From: Rickettsiales bacterium
GTDB lineage: Bacteria; Pseudomonadota; Alphaproteobacteria; Rickettsiales; UBA1997
DNA: 6,223 bases
Assembly: GCA_947455365.1 (NCBI GenBank)
Contig: CANGNU010000061.1
Location: 1 to 6,223, forward strand
Reading direction: 5' to 3'
Shown here: in pieces, positions 1-4,443 of the stretch
Layout: every line of letters starts with the position of its first letter
How positions within the stretch are numbered: the stretch's first letter is position 1
Translations under genes and position numbers: made by a program
The notes under the pieces: model-generated
Told to the model about the DNA's origin: nothing
Seen by the model: only the letters and a program-made list of their open reading frames with translations
Database searches by the model: none

Positions 1-267
1 AAGCTAGGAAAATTAGGCTTTGGAGAGCTTCATAAAAAATTAATTATCGCTTTAAATAAAGATATAGATTTGATTAATTTACAAATTGCGCCAACAGTTT
101 TGCAAAAAGAAATTATCGCTAAAGGTAAATGTATTTTTTGTAATAATGTTTATGAAAAAGATAAATTTGAAATGTTAACTTTTTCTGCTTATCAAAAATT
201 AAATGAAGGCAGAAAGCTGATAATTCAAGGCTTCGTTAATGACTTTAAAAAATCTTATGCAAATTGA
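1..267 (+). CDS. mntA: MntA-like minimal nucleotidyltransferase antitoxin, 5' end outside the window
   Basis: The frame is open from base 1 to a TGA at 265-267, giving the last 88 residues of a protein whose start lies upstream. The visible part matches the C-terminal half of the MNT-domain (MntA/DUF4111-like) nucleotidyltransferases. The strand D-I-D-L-I-N-L at residues 21-27 carries the likely third metal-binding carboxylate (D23). It is followed by the family pattern A-P-x-x-L-x-x-E-I-I-x-x-G-K at 30-43 and a helical tail. The GS-x10-D-x-D active-site loop would be upstream and cannot be seen, so activity is unproven. Proteins of this family neutralise HepT by transferring AMP to a toxin tyrosine. 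The gene overlaps the HepT-like gene that follows, which strongly supports the pairing. A TTG at 70 is only an internal codon, not a start. Confidence 0.82.
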   Translation, partial: KLGKLGFGELHKKLIIALNKDIDLINLQIAPTVLQKEIIAKGKCIFCNNVYEKDKFEMLTFSAYQKLNEGRKLIIQGFVNDFKKSYAN

Positions 268-676
268 TGATATAATTTTAAACAAAGTTTCTAGTATTAA
301 AAAATGCGTTGAGAGGGCCAAGCAAGAGCATCGCGAGGCTTGCGCAGTTGGTGTTAACGAATTTATGGAAAATTTTTCGCGACAAGATGCGGCGGTGTTA
401 AATATTTTGCGCGCTTGTGAGCAGGCAATTGATTTAGCAAATCACATTGTTAGATTAAAAAATTTAGGTGTGCCCAATGAAGCGCGTGACAGTTTTGATT
501 TTCTAGTAAAAGCAGAAGTTATTTCTGAAATGCTGGCAAAAAAATTGAAAGAAATGATTGGTTTTAGAAATATTGCGGTGCATGAATATGAAAGCGTGAA
601 TATTGCAATTGTGCAGGCGGTAATTTTGAAAGATATTGATGATTTATTGGAATTTTGCGCGGTGGTGTTGAGTTAA
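239..676 (+). CDS. hepT: HepT-like HEPN-family ribonuclease toxin (type VII toxin-antitoxin)
   Basis: This is a complete 145-residue alpha-helical protein, a usual length for the HepT/DUF86 family. The N-terminus (D-D-I-I-L-N-K...I-K-K-C-V-E-R, residues 10-26) matches the family opening. The catalytic motif R-x4-H-x-Y is intact at R110, H115 and Y117 in the stretch F-R-N-I-A-V-H-E-Y. In characterised HepT proteins, R and H form the HEPN RNase site and Tyr is the residue AMPylated by MntA. The toxin is thus predicted to cleave RNA, reported as tRNA in Shewanella, unless modified. The ATG at 239 has AAGG 8 bases upstream and overlaps mntA by 29 bp. The ATG at 257 (residue 7) fits the family N-terminus better and leaves an 11-bp overlap, but has no Shine-Dalgarno. 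Translational coupling with the antitoxin is likely either way. Confidence 0.88.
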   Translation: MTLKNLMQIDDIILNKVSSIKKCVERAKQEHREACAVGVNEFMENFSRQDAAVLNILRACEQAIDLANHIVRLKNLGVPNEARDSFDFLVKAEVISEMLAKKLKEMIGFRNIAVHEYESVNIAIVQAVILKDIDDLLEFCAVVLS

Positions 677-698
677 TACCGTTTCCTATTTCAGCCGA

Positions 699-735
699 AA
701 AGCAGATCCCCACTTGCGTGAGAATGACAAGCTTT
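699..735. repeat. Decayed palindromic intergenic repeat, possible bidirectional terminator
   Basis: An imperfect hairpin lies between the convergent hepT and leuD genes. The outer arms AAAGC (699-703) and GCTTT (731-735) pair perfectly. The centre pairs CAC (711-713) with GTG (718-720) around a TTGC loop and is flanked by partly paired bases. The core, GATCCCC...GAGAATGAC, resembles the short dispersed palindromes of the form GATCCCCGC...GCGGGGATGAC seen in many Rickettsiales-type genomes. Resemblance is from memory; copy number cannot be tested here. Its position between two 3' ends would suit a shared terminator, although the stem is weak. Confidence 0.45.
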
Positions 736-773
736 ATATGCGTAGTTGTTGATGGAAAATGGTATAATTTTTG

Positions 774-796
774 TACGAATAAAATTTACGAATAAA
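774..796. repeat. 13-bp tandem duplication at the leuD stop codon
   Basis: The ten bases TACGAATAAA occur at 774-783 and again at 787-796, a 13-base offset. The second copy covers the last leuD codons and the stop on the minus strand, and the first lies just downstream in the spacer. This looks like a small slippage duplication with no effect on the protein. Confidence 0.5.
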
Positions 797-1391
797 GCCA
801 ACTCAACTTCTTTTTATTCTCCACTTCAAATGCATTAATTTTATCGCTTTTTTTCAGTGTTAAGCCAATATCATCAAGGCCTTCAATCAGGCAATTTTTG
901 CGGAAAGGGTCAACTTCAAACTTGTAGATTTTATTGCCCGCACGCACTTCTTGCGCAGGTAAATCAACGGTTACCGAGTTATTTTCATCTTTTGCAAATG
1001 TTAATAATTCTTCAACTTCATCATGCTTCAACACAAGGGGCAGTAGGCCATTCTTAAAGCAATTGTTGAAGAAAATATCGGCGAAAGATGAGGCAATAAC
1101 ACAATGAATGCCAAAATCGGTCAAGGCCCACGGGGCGTGTTCACGGCTAGAGCCGCAGCCAAAGTTATCTTTAGTAATTAGAATTTTTGCGTGTTTGTAA
1201 GCGGGCTTGTTTAGTACAAAACTGGCAATTTCTTTTTCTTGTAAATCAAAGCGCATTTCGTGGAATAAATTTTTGCCAAGACCGGTGCGTTTGATGGTTT
1301 TAAGAAATTGCTTGGGAATAATCATGTCGGTGTCGATGTTGATTAAGTCAAGCGGGGCGGCAGTTGCGGTCAGAGTTGTAAATTTTTGCAT
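786..1391 (-). CDS. leuD: 3-isopropylmalate dehydratase small subunit LeuD
   Basis: This encodes a 201-residue protein, the same length as typical proteobacterial LeuD. LeuD is the swivel-domain subunit of the LeuCD [4Fe-4S] isomerase, which converts 2-isopropylmalate to 3-isopropylmalate in cytosolic leucine synthesis. The family motifs are intact: [13 protein letters not shown] (18-30), the substrate-binding loop [15 protein letters not shown] (76-90), [11 protein letters not shown] (101-111), D-P-F-R-K (161-165) and G-L-D-D-I-G-L-T-L (171-179). The iron-sulfur ligands lie in LeuC, which is not in the window. The ATG at 1391-1389 gives the standard N-terminus but has no Shine-Dalgarno. It follows ribF by 49 bp on the same strand, so cotranscription is possible unless the inverted repeat in the gap separates them. 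Homoaconitase small subunits are related, but the sequence fits proteobacterial LeuD well. Confidence 0.95.
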   Translation of the reverse strand: MQKFTTLTATAAPLDLINIDTDMIIPKQFLKTIKRTGLGKNLFHEMRFDLQEKEIASFVLNKPAYKHAKILITKDNFGCGSSREHAPWALTDFGIHCVIASSFADIFFNNCFKNGLLPLVLKHDEVEELLTFAKDENNSVTVDLPAQEVRAGNKIYKFEVDPFRKNCLIEGLDDIGLTLKKSDKINAFEVENKKKLSWLYS

Positions 1392-1409
1392 TTGTTTAAA
1401 GTATTTTTA

Positions 1410-1435
1410 TTTCGATAAAATTATTTTTTTCGAAA
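1410..1435. repeat. AT-rich inverted repeat between ribF and leuD
   Basis: A near-perfect 26-base palindrome lies in the 49-bp gap. Arms of 11 bases (TTTCGAtAAAA and TTTTtTCGAAA) pair except for one T-T mismatch at 1416/1429, with a TTAT loop. It starts 5 bases after the ribF stop and ends 18 bases before the leuD start on the minus strand. It could be a weak terminator or attenuating hairpin, or an operator-like dyad upstream of leuD. The stem holds only two G-C pairs and no U-tract of the usual kind follows, so a strong intrinsic terminator is unlikely. Confidence 0.4.
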
Positions 1436-1440
1436 GACTG

Positions 1441-2409
1441 TTAGGCCTTTTGGGCGTTGATGCAGTCTATTCTAATTTGCTCTCTTAAGGCGTCAAGGGA
1501 GGGAAATTTTTTTTCTGCGCGAATAAATTCTTGCAATTCAACGCGCATTTTTTTGCCGTAAAGCGAGCCGTGGATTTTTTCGTCGAAGTTGAAAATGTGA
1601 ATTTCATAAAGAGGCTCTAGAACTTGCGGTGGCGAGGTTTGCGACACCGTTGGGCGCAGGCCAAAATTCATGATTGCGGCAAAGTTTTTTTGTAAATGCG
1701 GTAGAGAAACATCAACTTTATAAACACCAAATTTTGGTACAATAACCTGCGGTTTAGCCTTTAAATTAGCAGTGGGAAAGCCAATTGTGTTGCCAAGTTT
1801 TTTGCCATTAATTACAAATCCTTCAATAGCAAAATTTCTTCCTAAAATTTGATTCGCTTGGTTAATTTTTCCTTCTTGCAATAATTTTCTAATCAAGCTT
1901 GAAGAGAAAATTGTGTCTTGCTCACCTTGGGCTGCAATGTTGATAATATTGAATCCGTAGCGCACAGATGCTTCTTCTAACATCTGCAAATTTCCCTCAC
2001 GATTTTTGCCAAAAATAAAATCATAACCAATTACTAAATATTTTACATTTAAGCCATCGACTAAAATTTTCTTAATAAATTCTTGCGCGCTAAGGTTTGC
2101 AAATTGGCGGTTAAATGGCAGAATTGCAGCGTTGTTAATTTTTTTTTCGCAAAAAATTTTTAGTTTTTGTGCTAAAGTTGTAATTCTGAAACCGCGCTTC
2201 ATTTCTGGCTTGAAGAGGCATACGGGGTGAGGTTCAAAAGTTAAAATTGCGCTCTGTAAATTTTTTTCTTGGGCAATTTTTACAACTTCTGCCAATATTT
2301 TTTCATGGCCAAGATGGATGCCATCAAAGTTGCCAATAGTCAAAACTGACGCTTGCCTCTTCTTGTGCGAATGGTTTAAAATCTGTGCTAAATGGCGAAT
2401 TAATTGCAT
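1441..2409 (-). CDS. ribF: Bifunctional riboflavin kinase / FAD synthetase RibF
   Basis: This is a 322-residue protein, close to the usual length of about 310. It phosphorylates riboflavin to FMN and then adenylylates FMN to FAD in the cytosol. The N-terminal nucleotidyltransferase domain shows G-N-F-D-G-I-H-L-G-H (26-35), E-P-H-P (59-62), G-Y-D-F-I-F-G-K-N-R-E-G (128-139) and S-S-S-L-I-R (169-174). The C-terminal kinase domain shows G-K-K-L-G-N-T-I-G-F-P-T-A-N (202-215), G-V-Y (228-230), N-F-G-L-R-P-T-V (248-255) and E-I-H-I-F-N-F (269-275). The ATG at 2409-2407 was chosen because M-Q-L-I-R-H matches the usual RibF start. The frame stays open upstream to an alternative start at 2538, but those 43 residues look like translated AT-rich spacer and overlap the divergent gene. 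There is no clear Shine-Dalgarno. Confidence 0.94.
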   Translation of the reverse strand: MQLIRHLAQILNHSHKKRQASVLTIGNFDGIHLGHEKILAEVVKIAQEKNLQSAILTFEPHPVCLFKPEMKRGFRITTLAQKLKIFCEKKINNAAILPFNRQFANLSAQEFIKKILVDGLNVKYLVIGYDFIFGKNREGNLQMLEEASVRYGFNIINIAAQGEQDTIFSSSLIRKLLQEGKINQANQILGRNFAIEGFVINGKKLGNTIGFPTANLKAKPQVIVPKFGVYKVDVSLPHLQKNFAAIMNFGLRPTVSQTSPPQVLEPLYEIHIFNFDEKIHGSLYGKKMRVELQEFIRAEKKFPSLDALREQIRIDCINAQKA

Positions 2410-2414
2410 TATTT

Positions 2415-4304
2415 GTGAAAAAACTTTTTTTAATTTTACTAAATTTTTTTGTAAAAATTTTTGGTATAAAAAATATTGTTGACCTTTCTGCGTTATGCCG
2501 CAAGGCTTTGATTGTTGCAGAAATTTTATTGTTAACAATAATTGCTTGTGTCAATTCTAGTCAAGCCGCCAATGGTTTCAAGCAAGATAATTCTAATTTT
2601 CTATCCACTCAGGCAGCAAGTGGTTTCAAGCATGGAATTTCAGTTTTTGGCAATTTAAAATATTCGACAAATTTCCAGAATTTTGATTATGTAAATCCAA
2701 CTGCACCTAAGGGGGGAACGGTAAAGTTTGGTATGGAAGGAAGTTTTAATAGCCTCAATCCATTCATTCTCAAAGGCTTATCTGCCGCGGGTTTAGACTC
2801 AATTTATGATTCACTAACCGAAGGCGCCGACGATGAAATTGCTTCGCGCTACGGCTTAATTGCTGAATCGATGCAATTATCGTCCGATAAATTCTCGCTT
2901 TCATTTAAATTGCGCAAAGCTGCGCGCTGGCACGACTCTAGGCCAATCACCGCTGATGATATAATTTTTACTTTTAATAAATTATTAGAAGAAGGTCACC
3001 CATCTTACAAAATAGCTTATTCGCAGGTTTTGCGAGTCGAGAAAATTAACAACTATGAAGTAAAATTTATCTTCAAAACTAATCAAAGCCGAGACTTGCC
3101 ACTATTGGTTGCAAGCATGAAAATTTTGCCAAAACATTATTATGAAGATGAAAAACATCAATTTAATCAAACGACACTTGAGCCGCCTTTAGGCTCTGGA
3201 CCCTACAAAATAAAGAGCGTAGAGCAGGGTAAAAATATTTCTTATGAATTAGTCGAAAATTATTGGGGTCGCGAGCTGCCTGTTAACAAGGGTCGCAACA
3301 ATTTTGCGCAAATTTCTTATGATTATTATCGTGATAGCAATGTGCTAATTGAGGCCTTCAAAGCAGGTAAATTTGATTTTCGTCAAGAAAATATTTCGCG
3401 CAATTGGTTTAATTCTTACAATATTGATAAAGTAAAAAATGGTGAAATTATTAAGCGCGAAATTAAGCACAGCCTGCCTACAGCCACCCAAACTTTTGCT
3501 TTAAATTTGCGCCGTGAAAAATTTCAAGATATAAATTTTCGCAAAGCTTTGACATATGCTTTCAATTTTGAATGGCTGCGCCAGCACATATTCTACGGGG
3601 CTTACCAGCGAACCGAAAGTTATTTTGCTAATTCAAATTTTGCTTATAATGCACAATTTTCTGTGCAAGAAAAGTCTGTACTAAAACCATTTCACCTTCC
3701 CAAGTCAGATTCTGCGGGCTTTGGCCGCGAAAATTTAATTATCGCAAAAAAAATTCTTGATGATGCGGGATATAAAATTATCGATGGAAAACTAATCAGC
3801 CCAACCACGCAAAATCCCGTCACCATTGAGTTTTTAGTTGATTCAAAAACTTTTGAAATGGTCATTGCGCCATTTGTAAAAAACTTGCACAAGCTTGGCA
3901 TTACAGCAAAGACGCGCTTTGTCGAGGAAAATCAATATGAGGCGCGAGTGCGAAATTTTGATTATGATATTATTGTTGCGGTGTTTGGCCAATCGCTTAT
4001 TCCCGGCAATGAGCTGCTGCGTTATTGGCATTCATCGCAGAAAACTATTAATGGTTCGCAAAATCTTGTAGGCCTTGATAATAAAGAGGTTGACGCCTTA
4101 ATAGAAAAAATTACTAAATCGCAAAATGCTGCCGAGCTTACGCAATTGTGCCGCCAGCTTGATAAACATTTGCTGGAGAATTATTATACAATTCCGCAAT
4201 GGCACAATGGAACTTACAGGGCGCTGTATCGCGACATTTTTGCTATGCCAAAAATTACGCCAAAATATTCGTTAGGCACTGATACTTGGTGGATAAGGAA
4301 ATAG
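2415..4304 (+). CDS. yejA: YejA-type ABC transporter periplasmic oligopeptide-binding protein (SBP family 5)
   Basis: A 629-residue extracytoplasmic solute-binding protein that would deliver peptides, possibly microcin-C-like compounds, to a YejBEF-type importer. YejA family blocks in order: F-D-Y-V-N-P-T-A-P-K-G-G (90-101), S-L-N-P-F-I-L-K-G (113-121), A-R-W-H-D-S-R-P-I-T-A-D-D (170-182), L-E-P-P-L-G-S-G-P-Y-K (255-265), Y-W-G-R-E-L-P-V-N-K-G-R-N-N-F (283-297), Y-D-Y-Y-R-D (302-307), and a C-terminal P-Q-W-H...T-D-T-W-W. The signal peptide has an R-K n-region (29-30), a hydrophobic core (31-43) and S-S-Q-A cleavage after about A51. I-I-A-C (42-45) could be a lipobox, but these proteins are normally soluble. 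No ATG precedes the signal. GTG 2415 (M-K-K-L-F-L) is preferred. GTG 2385 would overlap ribF by 25 bp, and TTG 2508 would lose the basic n-region. The 5' end is rich in T-runs, so a sequencing indel could mislead. No yejB, yejE or yejF is present. Confidence 0.88.
   Translation: MKKLFLILLNFFVKIFGIKNIVDLSALCRKALIVAEILLLTIIACVNSSQAANGFKQDNSNFLSTQAASGFKHGISVFGNLKYSTNFQNFDYVNPTAPKGGTVKFGMEGSFNSLNPFILKGLSAAGLDSIYDSLTEGADDEIASRYGLIAESMQLSSDKFSLSFKLRKAARWHDSRPITADDIIFTFNKLLEEGHPSYKIAYSQVLRVEKINNYEVKFIFKTNQSRDLPLLVASMKILPKHYYEDEKHQFNQTTLEPPLGSGPYKIKSVEQGKNISYELVENYWGRELPVNKGRNNFAQISYDYYRDSNVLIEAFKAGKFDFRQENISRNWFNSYNIDKVKNGEIIKREIKHSLPTATQTFALNLRREKFQDINFRKALTYAFNFEWLRQHIFYGAYQRTESYFANSNFAYNAQFSVQEKSVLKPFHLPKSDSAGFGRENLIIAKKILDDAGYKIIDGKLISPTTQNPVTIEFLVDSKTFEMVIAPFVKNLHKLGITAKTRFVEENQYEARVRNFDYDIIVAVFGQSLIPGNELLRYWHSSQKTINGSQNLVGLDNKEVDALIEKITKSQNAAELTQLCRQLDKHLLENYYTIPQWHNGTYRALYRDIFAMPKITPKYSLGTDTWWIRK
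2561..2632 (+). repeat. 48-bp-offset tandem repeat at the YejA signal-peptide junction
   Basis: Bases 2561-2584 and 2609-2632 are identical at 20 of 24 positions and lie exactly 48 bases (16 codons) apart in frame. They encode Q-A-A-N-G-F-K-Q and Q-A-A-S-G-F-K-H, so the predicted cleavage context (S-S-Q-A then S-T-Q-A) appears twice. Only the second copy runs into the conserved mature start H-G-I-S-V-F-G. The differences suggest a duplication old enough to have diverged. Confidence 0.75.
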
Positions 4305-4311
4305 TGAGTGT

Positions 4312-4340
4312 GTCATTTTGAGCTAGAGCCCAAAGAATGT
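4312..4340. repeat. Repeat-like imperfect hairpin after yejA, possible terminator
   Basis: Eight bases after the yejA stop lies GTCATTTTGAGC followed by AGAGCCCAAAGAATG. It resembles the widespread GTCATTCTGAGCGAAGCGAAGAAT type of dispersed repeat, recalled from memory. CATT (4314-4317) pairs with AATG (4336-4339), TT with AA and GC with GC towards the centre, with small bulges. A T-rich stretch (about 4350-4367) follows after a short gap, so it may end yejA transcription, but the spacing is not that of a classic intrinsic terminator. The rest of the spacer to 4443 is AT-rich with no gene. Confidence 0.35.
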
Positions 4341-4443
4341 TGCACAAAGTTTGTTATTTTATTTTTTAAAATGTAAATAGATATATTCGTAATTATATGC
4401 GTGATCAATTCTATGTTTTTTAAAAAAATCAACTAAATCTTCA

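Noticed and set aside
857..1488. Plus-strand open frames at 857-1057 and 1207-1488
   Set aside because: They lie antisense to leuD and the ribF end, where the minus-strand proteins have full family motifs. They show no domain and no ribosome-binding site.
2465..2470. TATAAA as a -10 box for yejA
   Set aside because: No acceptable -35 lies 16-18 bases upstream, and in such AT-rich DNA the hexamer is expected by chance. It would also fall inside the chosen coding region.
2410..2538. N-terminal extension of RibF by 43 residues
   Set aside because: RibF homologues start at M-Q-L-I-R or similar. The extension is K/Q/F-rich translation of A/T runs and runs into the yejA signal-peptide region.
2538..2549. 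Lipobox-like I-I-A-C in YejA
   Set aside because: The pattern fits loosely, but S-S-Q-A just downstream is a good signal peptidase I site, and YejA proteins are normally soluble in the periplasm. Kept only as an alternative in the gene entry.
2324..2554. Minus-strand frame of 76 codons around the ribF start
   Set aside because: It overlaps the ribF and yejA 5' ends in another frame, with low-complexity A/T-driven residues and no recognisable domain.
3692..4031. Minus-strand frames inside yejA
   Set aside because: They are antisense to conserved YejA sequence and overlap each other, with no domain.
4351..4387. TTGTTA with TAAATA or TATATT as the autotransporter promoter
   Set aside because: TTGTTA and TAAATA are 17 bases apart but the -10 matches only half the consensus. 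TATATT is a better -10 but lacks a -35. Neither stands out from the AT-rich background.
4413..4436. Seven-codon leader-like ORF before the autotransporter
   Set aside because: The ATG reads M-F-F-K-K-I-N and then stops. It has no Shine-Dalgarno and no regulatory codon pattern, so it is probably chance.
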